Positions 31,512 to 40,216 of a stretch of 64,000 nt of DNA are shown in pieces (position 1 is the first letter of the stretch; every line of letters starts with the position of its first letter). A program made the position numbers and the translations under genes. Under the pieces are notes generated by a model. It did not search any database. It was not told where the DNA came from and was given only the letters and a program-made list of their open reading frames with translations. This stretch comes from Anaerolineales bacterium (GTDB lineage: Bacteria > Chloroflexota > Anaerolineae > 4572-78 > J111). The stretch covers positions 372,001 through 436,000 of the forward strand of contig JABTUK010000005.1 of assembly GCA_015075405.1 (NCBI GenBank). The letters run 5' to 3'.

Positions 31512-34500
31512 ATGACTGCTTTGAAAATATTTCTACTTGGCCCACCTCGCATCGAGCTTGAAGGTGCGCCGGTTGACATCCAGCGGCGTAAGGCGCTGGC
31601 GCTGCTGGTTTACCTGGCGGTGAGCGGCCAAGCCCACAGCCGGGATAGCCTGGCTACTTTCTTCTGGCCCGAGCTGGACCAGCAGCGCGGGCGGGCTTAC
31701 TTGCGGCGTGACCTGGCCGCGCTCAATACGAGCTTGCCCGGCAACTGGCTCCTCGCCGACCGGGAGACGGTTGAGTTGAACCGTGAAGCCGGCCCCTGGT
31801 TGGACGCCGAGCAGTTCCACCACCTCCTGGTTGCCTGCCGGGAACACAGCCATGCCCCGGAGATTGTCTGCGCCGAGTGTATCCCCCTCCTGACCGAAGC
31901 CGCGGCCCTTTACACCGGCGACTTTCTGGCCGGTTTTACCCTGCGCGACAGCCCCGAATTTGATGACTGGCAGTTTTTTCAAACCGAAAGTCTGCGCCAG
32001 GAATTGGCGACGGTCTTGGAGCGGCTGGTACAGGGATTGAACAGTCAGGGCAAAGCCGACGCAGCCGTTCCTCACGCCCGGCGCTGGGTGGCCCTCGATC
32101 CGCTGCACGAACCGGCCCAGCGCCAGTTGATCCAGGTGTATGACCAGGCTGGGCAGCCCGCCGCCGGGCTACGCCAATACGAAGAGTATGTCAAGCTGTT
32201 GGAGGAAGAACTGGGCCTGCCGCCCGAAGAGGAAACGACGACGCTGTACGAAGCCATCAAGGCTAAACGGCTGTTAGGCTCATTTATCAAAGCGGAAGAA
32301 CACAAACGCAGCGATCGGGCCCGGCGCAGAGAGAAGCTGGCGTCGGAACCGGTGGCCGCGCCAGACAAGGGGGCGCTGCCCGTCTCCAGAACCAGCCTGG
32401 CCAGGATGTCTCCGCTTAAGCTTCCTGAAAGTTCAACCGGGGAGATAAACCGGGCTGTTGGCCGCGAGGCAGAGCTAGGCCAACTCTCCGCCTGCCTGGA
32501 ACAAGCTCTGGCCGGCAATCGCCAACTGGTCTTTATCACCGGGGAGGCCGGGCTGGGTAAGACGACGCTGATTGAAACTTTTCTGGCCGAACTGCGGGCT
32601 AAAACAAGCCTCTGGATTGGGCGCGGCCAGTGCATCGAACACCACGGGGCCGGCGAAGCCTACATGCCCATATTGGAAGCCTGGGGGCGGATGTGTCGAG
32701 AACCGGGCGGCCAGGCGCTGATAACCCTCTTGACCAGGGTAGCCCCGAGCTGGTTGGCGCAGATGCCCTGGCTGGTTAGCCCCGAAGATTTCGAGGCATT
32801 GCAGAGCAAAATCCTGGCTACCACCCGCGAGCGTATGCTGCGGGAAATGGCCGAGGCCATTGAAACCTTAACCGCCGAACGGCCCCTTATTTTGTTGCTC
32901 GAAGACCTGCACTGGAGCGACTATTCAACCCTGGATTTGCTGACCTGGTTAGCCCGGCGGCAAGAACCGGCCCGGTTGCTTCTGATTGGCACCTATCGCC
33001 CCTCGGATGTAAAGCTGCAAGATCACCCGTTGGGGGCGGTGGTGCAGGATATTCAGCGTCGCGGCCAGGGCGTAGAACTGCCGCTGCCATTACTCACCCT
33101 GGCTGCGGTAGAGACCTATCTCTCCCTGCGCTTTAACCAGGCCAACCTGCCGGCTGAGTTGGTTCATTTACTGCACCAGCGCACCACTGGCAACCCCCTC
33201 TTTATCCGCACCCTGGTTGACGCCTGGATCGCTCACGGCTCGCTGGCGGTGGTGGAGGGCCGCTGGAGGCTGCAAGCCAGGCTCGAAGAATTGATGGTGG
33301 GTGTGCCCGATACCTTGCGCCAATTGATTGAACAGCAGTTCAGGCAGCTTGATCCCACCGATCAGAACATTTTAGAAGTGGCCAGTGTGGCTGGCATGGA
33401 ATTTTCAACGGCTACCGTGGTGGTCGGCATTGACCTGACCGAGGAAGAGATTGAACGTCGCTGCGTTGGCTTAGCCCAACAAGGCCCGTTTTTGCAGGCG
33501 GGTGGCATTGTGGAGTGGCCCGATGGCACAATAGCCGCCCAGTTCAGGTTCAGTCACTATCTGTATCAAGAAGTGCTGTATGAGCGCGTCCCGGCCGGGC
33601 GGCAGGTGCGCTTGCATCGGCAAATCGGTCAACGCCTGGAAGCAGGCTATGGGGCCAGCGCGCCGGACAAGGCGGCTGAGTTGGCGCTTCATTTTGTGCG
33701 CGGGCGCAGCCCGGAACGGGCCATCACCTATCTACAATTTGCCGCCGAACAGGCCATCCAGCGTAATGCTTACCGCGAGGCTATTGAGCATTTAAACCAA
33801 GCCCTGGAACTTCTGCGCCACTACCCCGATTTGCCCGAACAGGCCCAACATGAGCTAACCTTGCAGGCCGCCCTGGGGCCGGCCTTAATCGTGACTCGCG
33901 GTTGGGCGGCCCCTGAGGCCGAGCAAGCCTATACCCGGGCCGGTGAGTTATGCCGGCGGCTGGGGGATACTCGCCGCCTTTCCTCGATTTTGTATAGTTT
34001 AGCCACCCTGTACGAGTTGCGAGGGAATTACAGCCGATCACATGCCTTGCTAAAAGAACGGCTGCAATTACCGCATGATCCCCAGGATTACCGGTCGCAG
34101 CTTGAATCGCACGAACTGCTGGCCTGTTCTACCTTTCATCAGGGCGCATTTGAACAGGCCCTCGACCATGCCGATCAGGCCCTCAATTTTTGCCAACCGC
34201 ATGACATGGCTTTGACGGCCCTCCTGGGCGAAAATCCTGTTGTCTCCAGCTATCATTGGGCCGGTTTAGCCTTATGGTTTCTGGGCTATCCCAACCGGGC
34301 TTTGGTCCGCAGCCAACAAGCCCTTCGTCAGGCCAGAGAGTTGTCTTATACCTTCAGCTTGGCCCATGCCCACGAGCAAGCCGCGATGCTTCATCAGTTG
34401 CGCCGGGAAGAGCAGGCTGTTTATCAACAGGCCGAGGCTACCATTACCGCCGCTATCCAGGGCGGCTTTGCCTACTGGCTGGGGGTGGGGCAGATTTTGC

Positions 34501-35924
34501 GCGGCTGGGCGGTGGTCGTCCAGGGACAAGCCGAACGAGGACTGGCTCAACTACGGCAGGGCTTAGAGACCTGCCAGGCCACCGGCGCAACCATTGACCA
34601 TCCCTATTTCCTCTACTTGCTGGCCGATGCCTGCGGTCGCACCGGCCGGCTGGAGGAAGCTCTGGCTGCTTTAAACGACGCTTTTGCCCTGGCCAGCCAG
34701 AGTCATGCCTTTTTCCATGAAGCCGAACTTCACCGGCTCCAGGGATCGCTGCTTTTACAACTAAACCCGCACCAAAACTTGGCTGCCGCCGAAGCCGCTT
34801 TTCAGCAAGCCCTTGATATTGCCCGCCGCCAGCAGGCTAAATCATTGGAACTACGGGCGGCGGTGAGCCTGGGCCGATTATGGCAAGAGCAGGGCCAGGA
34901 AGCCGCAGCCCGGCAAATGCTCGAAGAAGTTTATGGCTGGTTCGCTGAGGGTTTTGAGACCGCCGATTTACAAGAAGCCAAGAGCCTGCTTGATGCGCTG
35001 GGCGGCGAAGTAAAGCAGCCCAGCCAGGATGGAGCAGAAATTCCCTCCCTGCTCCCCCGCTCCCCTGCTCCCCCGCCTCCATTGAAGCAGCAAATCCACT
35101 ACTGCCGTACCGCCGACGGAGTTCGCCTGGCCTATGCCACCGTTGGCAATGGCCCACCCCTGGTCAAAACGGCCAACTGGCTCTGTCACCTGGAGTATGA
35201 ATGGCAAAGCCCGGTCTGGCGGCATTGGCTGGAAGGGCTGGCCCGGCAGCACACCCTCATTCGTTATGACAAGCGAGGTTGCGGCCTCTCGGATCGGGAT
35301 GTCGCCGACTTTGCCCTGCCCGCTCAGGTAGCAGACCTGGAAACGGTGGTAGACGCGCTGGGGCTAACCCGCTTCCCCCTGCTTGGCCTCTCCGGGGGCG
35401 GCCCGGTGGCCCTGGCTTACGCCGTGCGCCATCCTGAGCAGATCAGCCAGCTGATTTTGTATGGCAGCTACATGCGCGGCCGGCTGAAGCGCAGCCAGAC
35501 CATGGAGCAACTCGAAGAAGCCCAGATGCTGCTCAAGGTGATGGAGTTGGGCTGGGGTAAGGCCAATCCGGCCTTTCGCCAGGTCTACACCGGCCTCTTT
35601 ATCCCGGAAGGAACAGCCGAACAGATGCGCTGGTTCAACGATCTACAGCAAATATCCACTTCGCCGGAGATAGCTGTACGCATGGCTATTGCTTCCTTCT
35701 CAGTAGACGTGAGCGACCTGGCTCCGCAAGTAACTGTGCCGACGCTCGTACTCCATGCCCGCGACGACGCCGTGACGCCCCTGACCCAGAGCCGCCACCT
35801 GGCCGACCTGATTCCGGGGGCGCGGTTGGTGATCCTTGAGAGCAAAAACCATATCTTACTGGAACACGAGCCGGCCTGGCCGCAGTTTTTGGACGAAGTC
35901 CATCAATTCATCTGTGCCGATTGA
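31512..35924 (+). CDS. SARP-STAND-TPR regulator fused to an alpha/beta hydrolase
   Basis: 1470 residues. Residues 1-100: OmpR-like winged helix of SARP regulators (LGPPRIEL start, ARRKALALLVYLA-like helix). About 100-255: bacterial transcriptional activation (BTAD) repeats (LDPLHEPAQRQLIQVY, LLEEELGLPPEEET). About 320-640: STAND-type NTPase with Walker A GEAGLGKTT (about 344) and Walker B LILLLEDLHWSD (about 460). About 720-1170: TPR array. About 1193-1470: alpha/beta hydrolase with nucleophile elbow GLSGGG (about 1292), Asp in HARDDAVTP (about 1416) and His in KNHILL (about 1446), so a full triad. The hydrolase resembles those fused to adenylate cyclases. A Pro-rich joint just before it (35044-35080) is tandem-repeat DNA. 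CAGGAG precedes the ATG. I infer that it binds sites A-F. Confidence 0.9.
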   Translation: MTALKIFLLGPPRIELEGAPVDIQRRKALALLVYLAVSGQAHSRDSLATFFWPELDQQRGRAYLRRDLAALNTSLPGNWLLADRETVELNREAGPWLDAEQFHHLLVACREHSHAPEIVCAECIPLLTEAAALYTGDFLAGFTLRDSPEFDDWQFFQTESLRQELATVLERLVQGLNSQGKADAAVPHARRWVALDPLHEPAQRQLIQVYDQAGQPAAGLRQYEEYVKLLEEELGLPPEEETTTLYEAIKAKRLLGSFIKAEEHKRSDRARRREKLASEPVAAPDKGALPVSRTSLARMSPLKLPESSTGEINRAVGREAELGQLSACLEQALAGNRQLVFITGEAGLGKTTLIETFLAELRAKTSLWIGRGQCIEHHGAGEAYMPILEAWGRMCREPGGQALITLLTRVAPSWLAQMPWLVSPEDFEALQSKILATTRERMLREMAEAIETLTAERPLILLLEDLHWSDYSTLDLLTWLARRQEPARLLLIGTYRPSDVKLQDHPLGAVVQDIQRRGQGVELPLPLLTLAAVETYLSLRFNQANLPAELVHLLHQRTTGNPLFIRTLVDAWIAHGSLAVVEGRWRLQARLEELMVGVPDTLRQLIEQQFRQLDPTDQNILEVASVAGMEFSTATVVVGIDLTEEEIERRCVGLAQQGPFLQAGGIVEWPDGTIAAQFRFSHYLYQEVLYERVPAGRQVRLHRQIGQRLEAGYGASAPDKAAELALHFVRGRSPERAITYLQFAAEQAIQRNAYREAIEHLNQALELLRHYPDLPEQAQHELTLQAALGPALIVTRGWAAPEAEQAYTRAGELCRRLGDTRRLSSILYSLATLYELRGNYSRSHALLKERLQLPHDPQDYRSQLESHELLACSTFHQGAFEQALDHADQALNFCQPHDMALTALLGENPVVSSYHWAGLALWFLGYPNRALVRSQQALRQARELSYTFSLAHAHEQAAMLHQLRREEQAVYQQAEATITAAIQGGFAYWLGVGQILRGWAVVVQGQAERGLAQLRQGLETCQATGATIDHPYFLYLLADACGRTGRLEEALAALNDAFALASQSHAFFHEAELHRLQGSLLLQLNPHQNLAAAEAAFQQALDIARRQQAKSLELRAAVSLGRLWQEQGQEAAARQMLEEVYGWFAEGFETADLQEAKSLLDALGGEVKQPSQDGAEIPSLLPRSPAPPPPLKQQIHYCRTADGVRLAYATVGNGPPLVKTANWLCHLEYEWQSPVWRHWLEGLARQHTLIRYDKRGCGLSDRDVADFALPAQVADLETVVDALGLTRFPLLGLSGGGPVALAYAVRHPEQISQLILYGSYMRGRLKRSQTMEQLEEAQMLLKVMELGWGKANPAFRQVYTGLFIPEGTAEQMRWFNDLQQISTSPEIAVRMAIASFSVDVSDLAPQVTVPTLVLHARDDAVTPLTQSRHLADLIPGARLVILESKNHILLEHEPAWPQFLDEVHQFICAD

Positions 35925-36282
35925 ATAAATCCTTATTTAACCGGCGCAGAAAATCAGTTGCGACGGGCATGAGACGAGCTACGTGCCGTTCCTTCATTTC
36001 CAGGTTGGACCAGGTAAATTGTTCGGCCCAGACCTGAGCCAGTTCAAAGGGGGTGGGCACGACTTTATAGTTCAAATAACGGGCCAGAACAGGGAAGGCG
36101 CGCTGATTGAGAAAATAGTTGTCAAAGAGATAGTCTGTCCACTCCGGGTATGTTGCAGCAAATGAGGGGTAATTATGGGCGATGGCCCGGCGCAAAGCCC
36201 GCTGTTGGGCTACCTGCTTCAGCCCACTGAACCATCCCGGCCAGTGTTGCCCCAATTGATGAATTAAAGAGATTGCGCTCAT
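35908..36282 (-). CDS. Unknown 124-residue helical protein
   Basis: A soluble, mostly helical protein with many aromatics (YPEWTDYLFDNYFLNQ) and basic residues. I do not recognise it. AAGGAGGT lies before the ATG, a very strong ribosome site. It follows the small secreted protein on the minus strand, with a 14-bp perfect hairpin between, and its 3' end overlaps the end of the convergent regulator gene by 17 bases. It belongs to the site C operon. Confidence 0.65.
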   Translation of the reverse strand: MSAISLIHQLGQHWPGWFSGLKQVAQQRALRRAIAHNYPSFAATYPEWTDYLFDNYFLNQRAFPVLARYLNYKVVPTPFELAQVWAEQFTWSNLEMKERHVARLMPVATDFLRRLNKDLFNRHR

Positions 36283-36306
36283 AAAAAGACCTCCTTGTAC
36301 GGATAA

Positions 36307-36337
36307 GACCTTACAGGTTTCTCAAACCTGTAAGGTC
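36307..36337. repeat. Perfect 14-bp hairpin
   Basis: GACCTTACAGGTTT, a 3-base loop CTC, and AAACCTGTAAGGTC. It lies between two genes of the site C operon and may attenuate or protect the transcript. Confidence 0.8.
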
Positions 36338-36360
36338 TCTTTCTCGATAGCGTTCTTCCC

Positions 36361-36597
36361 CTAGCGATAGAGCGGATAACCTGTGCGGCCAATAATTTCT
36401 GCCGAAGCGCCCACCTGGCGAGTTGGGCCAGGTTGAGCCTGAACGCTGCTATTCGCGCCGCTCAAGAGGCGGAGCCATTGTTCCCGGTTCCAGTTGGTCT
36501 GCGGTTTACGGCTGGAATTGCGCCCGGCGGTAAACAGGGCGCTGGCGGCCAACACCAAGAGAGCGGTCGTAACGAACAGAGTACGTTTAAGGGTCAT
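36361..36597 (-). CDS. Small secreted or membrane-anchored protein (78 aa)
   Basis: A basic start followed by a hydrophobic helix (TLFVTTALLVLAASALFTAG) that looks like a signal peptide with ASA-L or a signal anchor, then a polar 50-residue tail. AAGGAG precedes the ATG at 36597. No family recognised. It is the first gene after operator site C. Confidence 0.65.
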   Translation of the reverse strand: MTLKRTLFVTTALLVLAASALFTAGRNSSRKPQTNWNREQWLRLLSGANSSVQAQPGPTRQVGASAEIIGRTGYPLYR

Positions 36598-36657
36598 TTT
36601 TTATCTCCTTTTGACAATAGAATAAATTGGTTTGAATATTGATTTAATGTTGTTCTC

Positions 36658-36713
36658 ACTTTACCAGGCGGGCGCACCAGGAACGTGGCCCGGATCGCAC
36701 CAGAAAACGCTCC
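36658..36713 (-). promoter_or_regulatory. SARP-type operator/promoter site C
   Basis: Top-strand boxes CGCACC (36673), CGTGGC (36684), CGCACC (36696) and CGCTCC (36708), spaced 11, 12, 12. The -10 hexamer TAAAGT on the minus strand is at 36663-36658, 9 bases from the nearest box. Confidence 0.8.
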
Positions 36714-36749
36714 ACCAAAGAGGTTCACCCTCTTGGTGGGACAGGTAGG

Positions 36750-37241
36750 TTATACCTGCGTTGCTGTTTCAACAGGGGCAACCGTGTCAATCTCGGTCAC
36801 CAAAGCGTCAATAAACTCCTGCCCCCACACGCGGGCCACCGAAACCCGGTGATGCCCGTCGCTGACAAAGTACATCTCACCGATCTTGAGCAATTCTACC
36901 GGCGGCAAGGCCACCTCGCTGTAGTAGGCCCGGTCAATACTGAGCCAGCGATCCCTGGTCCGAATTTGGCGGGGGTAGAAAGCCCGGTCAAAGTCGAGGT
37001 AACGGTTCACACTCCCTACAATTTTGTCCAACGGCACGGTCTGGAAGCCGCGGGAGTGCTGCCCCTTGAACGATAGTTGTTGGCGCACCTGTTCAAAAGG
37101 CAGCAGGGTATTGCTTTTTTGGGTTAGCCAGCTCAACCAATCGCGCCACGCGGCCCGGCGGGTGGCCTGGGTAAAATCATGCAAGGCCAATTGGTGAAAC
37201 GTGCTCAGTCCCGGTTGAGCTAAGTTCTTAACAAGCAGCAT
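36750..37241 (-). CDS. ParB/sulfiredoxin-like domain protein
   Basis: 163 residues. The C-terminal half carries a ParB-like pattern: VPLDKIVGSVNRY, then LPPVELLKIGEMYFVSDGHHRVSVARVWG, where DGHHR fills the DGxHR nucleotide/phosphate-binding motif. Proteins of this type outside plasmid partition are often of unknown function; CTP or ATP binding is possible. AGGAGGT lies before the ATG at 37241. It is the second gene after operator site D, 23 bases downstream of a small membrane protein gene. Confidence 0.72.
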   Translation of the reverse strand: MLLVKNLAQPGLSTFHQLALHDFTQATRRAAWRDWLSWLTQKSNTLLPFEQVRQQLSFKGQHSRGFQTVPLDKIVGSVNRYLDFDRAFYPRQIRTRDRWLSIDRAYYSEVALPPVELLKIGEMYFVSDGHHRVSVARVWGQEFIDALVTEIDTVAPVETATQV

Positions 37242-37264
37242 CGGAAAATACCTCCTTTCTTGAG

Positions 37265-37456
37265 TTAGCCGATGATTTGTTGAACCAGCACCAGCGCCCC
37301 CAGGATCAGGCTGCCCCAGCCTACAAAGCGCCGGTAGCGGGGCGCTCCGGCTGCGGCCAGGGGATAATCTAGGCGGTAGCGGTGGTAGCGTTCAAATTCG
37401 GCTTCAATTTCAGCGTGTTGATACTTTGCCAGGCGATAAATAGTGAAAGGGTCCAT
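37265..37456 (-). CDS. Small membrane protein (63 aa)
   Basis: A charged helical N-terminal part rich in Tyr, Glu and Arg (YQHAEIEAEFERYHRYR), then one C-terminal membrane helix (FVGWGSLILGALVLVQQIIG). GGAGG precedes the ATG. First gene after operator site D. No family recognised. Confidence 0.65.
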   Translation of the reverse strand: MDPFTIYRLAKYQHAEIEAEFERYHRYRLDYPLAAAGAPRYRRFVGWGSLILGALVLVQQIIG

Positions 37457-37516
37457 CTTAAATTAACCTCCAGAATTGATGCGTCACACATGCTGCGTAA
37501 GGAGTCCGGAGTAAGA

Positions 37517-37545
37517 CGGTCACGTATCACGCATCACGTATCACT
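37517..37545. repeat. Tandem units CACGTATCACGCAT
   Basis: Three 8-10 base units in the leader between operator site D and the first gene; same units as 19242 and 63490. Confidence 0.65.
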
Positions 37546-37571
37546 GTTTTGAATAATCACTTTCTGGCTCT

Positions 37572-37627
37572 ACTATACCCCCTAAACGCACCGCTAACGT
37601 GGCGCTAAACGCACCAGAAAGCGCACC
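37572..37627 (-). promoter_or_regulatory. SARP-type operator/promoter site D
   Basis: Top-strand boxes CGCACC (37587), CGTGGC (37598), CGCACC (37610) and CGCACC (37622), spaced 11, 12, 12. The -10 hexamer TATAGT on the minus strand is at 37577-37572, 9 bases from the nearest box. Confidence 0.8.
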
Positions 37628-37684
37628 GGCAAAGGGTTTTGGCTGATTGGGTCAGAATTTTGGTGTAAATGGGCGCGGAGGATA

Positions 37685-38434
37685 CTACAGCGTAGTCGGA
37701 GCCAGCCGTAATTCGGCAATAGTTCGCTCGTATTCAACCGGGTCCTGAATTTTGAAGTAGGCGCGGCCAATGGCAAAGACGGGACGGGCCGGCAAATTGA
37801 CCGAGCCGATGGCCGGGTTTTCAGGGCTGCGGCTGGGCCGGCCCAGGTCTTGCCCGTTGAGGCTGGCCCGGCCAGAGGTGATGGGAAGCATGCGCTGCGG
37901 CATGAGAATGGTAAAGTGGCCGTTGGGGGCAGTTCCGGTTAAGGTGACATTGCCCAGATCAAATAACGTTTTACCCAGCCATTCAAAGGCGCGCAGCATG
38001 AGCGGCGTGCGCCATAAGGGTTCGGGCAGGCGCGGGCTGACAGTGTTCATTAAATCAAACAGGGGTGAGGACGCCATTGAAATGTGCCACTCAAGCCGGG
38101 GGCTATCTACCAGGATGGTCAGGGCCATGGGTCCGGTCCAGCGCAGGGTAATCTTGGCAAACTGAACATAGCGGGCGGCTGCGCCATAATAGCGGGGACA
38201 GGCCGTGTCCAGCCGGGGACCATCCACAAAGATAGACCACACTCCCTCCGGGGTCCGGTGCCAGACTGTCATGTAGGGGGCAAAGCTGTTTTCGGGAAAA
38301 ACCCGCAGCGCCAGCACGTGCCCGGACTCCAGGGGCAGACCAAACACACCAAACCCCCGCACATATTCAAAGCCAGGCAGCGATGAGGTCTGCGTTATGG
38401 GTTGTAGGGCTTGTAGTTCTTTAGAAAGTTCCAT
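37685..38434 (-). CDS. Unknown 249-residue beta-rich protein
   Basis: Not recognised. The protein appears to be mainly beta strands with frequent aromatic residues (GFEYVRGFGVFGLPLESGH, APYMTVWHRTPEGVWSIFVDGP). No signal peptide and no membrane helix, so it is probably cytosolic; a lipocalin-like or ligand-binding fold is a guess. AAGGAAGAG precedes the ATG. It is the third gene of the site E operon, 29 bases after the upstream small gene. Confidence 0.6.
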   Translation of the reverse strand: MELSKELQALQPITQTSSLPGFEYVRGFGVFGLPLESGHVLALRVFPENSFAPYMTVWHRTPEGVWSIFVDGPRLDTACPRYYGAAARYVQFAKITLRWTGPMALTILVDSPRLEWHISMASSPLFDLMNTVSPRLPEPLWRTPLMLRAFEWLGKTLFDLGNVTLTGTAPNGHFTILMPQRMLPITSGRASLNGQDLGRPSRSPENPAIGSVNLPARPVFAIGRAYFKIQDPVEYERTIAELRLAPTTL

Positions 38435-38463
38435 GGGGTTTCTCTTCCTTGAAAGAGTTAAAT

Positions 38464-38682
38464 TTAACGGTGCTGGTTAACCAGATCAGGCTTGACCGGC
38501 TTGGGGTGCGCCGGGAGGCTCAACCACTGCCGAACCACCGCCACCAAGCGGCCCATAAGCTGGCCCACTTTACGGGCGCGCTGCTGCCGGGCAATCTGGG
38601 CCAGCCGCCAGGTTTCAACCTCGCGCAGCCGGTCTTGATGTTGAAGATTACTCATGTCTAACAATAAATCTGGGTGTATCAT
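38464..38682 (-). CDS. Small basic helical protein (72 aa)
   Basis: Rich in Arg and Gln, with a helix from about residue 15 to 50 (DRLREVETWRLAQIARQQR) and a Pro-rich end. AAGGA precedes the ATG at 38682; a second ATG at 38655 is possible. Part of the site E operon. Function unknown; the charge pattern could suit nucleic-acid or membrane-surface binding. Confidence 0.6.
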   Translation of the reverse strand: MIHPDLLLDMSNLQHQDRLREVETWRLAQIARQQRARKVGQLMGRLVAVVRQWLSLPAHPKPVKPDLVNQHR

Positions 38683-38701
38683 TGCTTTGTTCCTTATCTA
38701 T

Positions 38702-38806
38702 CTAAGTGATTGTCCAAAAATAAGTTCCTTCAAGTTCCTATAAGTTCCCAGGGAACTAAGGGAACTCATAGGAACTCAAACGGGAAGTAAAATTTAGACG
38801 TTTAGT
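38702..38806. repeat. Dispersed repeat C, copy 2 (AAGTTCC hairpin)
   Basis: Same outer segments and inner CAAGTTCCTATAAGTTCCC / GGAACTCATAGGAACTC hairpin as the copy at 26208-26333, shorter in the loop. It separates two genes of the site E operon. Confidence 0.7.
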
Positions 38807-38816
38807 AGCCTGTCTC

Positions 38817-39038
38817 TTAGGCATCCATACCATAGGCCAGAGTTTGCCGGGCTTCATCTCTAAGTTTGGTCAGGGCGAGCAGATGCAGCACGGTTTTCTT
38901 TAAATCGCTTTGTTTGGCCTCGAGAGTGGTCAGGTGTTCTTGAATAAGCTCAAGCGCGGCCTGGTCGGTGAGCATGCGCTGCACCTGGTTCACTTCTGCC
39001 TCAATCTCATAAAAACGTTGAGTTAATTTATTGCTCAT
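38817..39038 (-). CDS. Small coiled-coil protein (73 aa), first gene after operator site E
   Basis: Almost entirely amphipathic helix (RFYEIEAEVNQVQRMLTDQ then LTTLEAKQSDLKKTVLHLL). The pattern resembles the 65-residue protein at 30991-31188, although sequence identity is low. AAAGGA lies 11 bases before the ATG. Unknown function. Confidence 0.62.
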   Translation of the reverse strand: MSNKLTQRFYEIEAEVNQVQRMLTDQAALELIQEHLTTLEAKQSDLKKTVLHLLALTKLRDEARQTLAYGMDA

Positions 39039-39079
39039 GCTGATTAAAATCCTTTCTTGTTTTAAGGGATGATAGCTTG

Positions 39080-39123
39080 ACTATATCAGTGGGGCGCACC
39101 AGCAGCGTTGCCAAAAGCGCACC
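39080..39123 (-). promoter_or_regulatory. SARP-type operator/promoter site E
   Basis: Top-strand boxes CGCACC (39095), CGTTGC (39106) and CGCACC (39118), spaced 11 and 12; the fourth position falls in the end of the DMT gene and is not conserved. The -10 hexamer TATAGT on the minus strand is at 39085-39080, again 9 bases away. Confidence 0.78.
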
Positions 39124-39128
39124 AGAAC

Positions 39129-40061
39129 CTATGATTCGGCGGGCGCGCGCCGCCAGGCTTGACTCCAGCGCCACCAGCCGCCGGGCAGACCGGCCCCATT
39201 GATGACTACGGCGCTCAACAAAACCAGCGCCCCACCGGCATACCCGTTCCAGCCCAGCGCCTCGTTGAGCACCAGCACCCCCAGCAGGGTAGCCACAATC
39301 GGGTTCAGATATGTGACCACCGACATGGTGGTGGCGCTGGCGCGTTCCATCACCCGGTAGTAGAGCACAAAGGCCAGTACGGTACTCAAGACGGTCATGA
39401 GCAGCAGCGCGGCCAGAACGGGCCAGGATGGCAGCGGCAAGGCGAAAGGATGTTCGATGCTGAGGGCCAACGGGACCAGGCACAGGCTGGCGGTGATCAA
39501 TTGAGCAGTGGGCGCAACCAGCGGCGGCAGTCCGCGCAGCCGCTGCCGGGCGTAAACAAAGGCATAGCTGTAGCTGATAGAGGCCCCAATCGCCGCTGCC
39601 AGGCCCCACAGGGTGGCCTGCACTCCGGCCAGCAGCGCCGGAATGAACAGGGCTACCAGGCCGGCAAAGCCAATCACCACCCCGACCACTTTACCGGGTG
39701 AGAGCGTATCATCCGCCGTTAAAAAGTGGGCTAACAGCATGGTGAACAGAGGCATGGTCCCCACCAGAATCGCCGCCAGGGCGCTGTCAATGTACTGCTG
39801 GCCCCAGCTCAACAGGAAAAAGGGGATGGCGTTAGAGGTGAGGCCCATGACCAAAAAGTGCTTCCAAACGGGGCCAAATTTGGGCAAAGCGCGGCCTTGC
39901 CCTCTCAAAATCAGGTAAAGCAGCACCGCCCCGAGGCCCACCCGCACGGCGGCCACAGTTAGCGGCGGTACCTCCTGCACAGCCACTTTCATAAACAGAA
40001 AAGCTGGTCCCCACAACAGGGATAAAATAATCAGCCAGATTAAAATGGGTAAACGTACCAT
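39129..40061 (-). CDS. DMT superfamily (EamA) transporter
   Basis: 310 residues with ten membrane helices in two EamA repeats. SLLWGPAFLFMKVAVQEVPP at residues 14-33 is the usual first-helix motif, and VVTYLNPIVATLLGVLVLNE near residue 245 the late motif. The family exports or imports small metabolites such as amino acids or nucleosides. GAGGAG precedes the ATG at 40061. It follows the PIG-L deacetylase in the site F operon after a 155-base gap that contains a tandem-unit hairpin. Confidence 0.88.
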   Translation of the reverse strand: MVRLPILIWLIILSLLWGPAFLFMKVAVQEVPPLTVAAVRVGLGAVLLYLILRGQGRALPKFGPVWKHFLVMGLTSNAIPFFLLSWGQQYIDSALAAILVGTMPLFTMLLAHFLTADDTLSPGKVVGVVIGFAGLVALFIPALLAGVQATLWGLAAAIGASISYSYAFVYARQRLRGLPPLVAPTAQLITASLCLVPLALSIEHPFALPLPSWPVLAALLLMTVLSTVLAFVLYYRVMERASATTMSVVTYLNPIVATLLGVLVLNEALGWNGYAGGALVLLSAVVINGAGLPGGWWRWSQAWRRAPAES

Positions 40062-40127
40062 GATTTATTACTCCTCTATAAATGGTCGTCATGATATAGC
40101 GATCCAGAAAAGTTTTCGCCATTGAAA

Positions 40128-40186
40128 CAAGTAGCAAGGTAGCAGAGTAGCAAATTTTTTACCTGCTACCCTGCTACTTGCTACCC
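40128..40186. repeat. Tandem-unit hairpin (GTAGCAAGGTAGCAG)
   Basis: ACAAGTAGCAAGGTAGCAG on the left mirrors CTGCTACCCTGCTACTTGC on the right around a T-rich loop. It lies between the PIG-L and DMT genes. Related units form the hairpin at 45288. Confidence 0.75.
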
Positions 40187-40216
40187 TGATGTTTGAGAAA
40201 GAATTTTTCTGGACAC

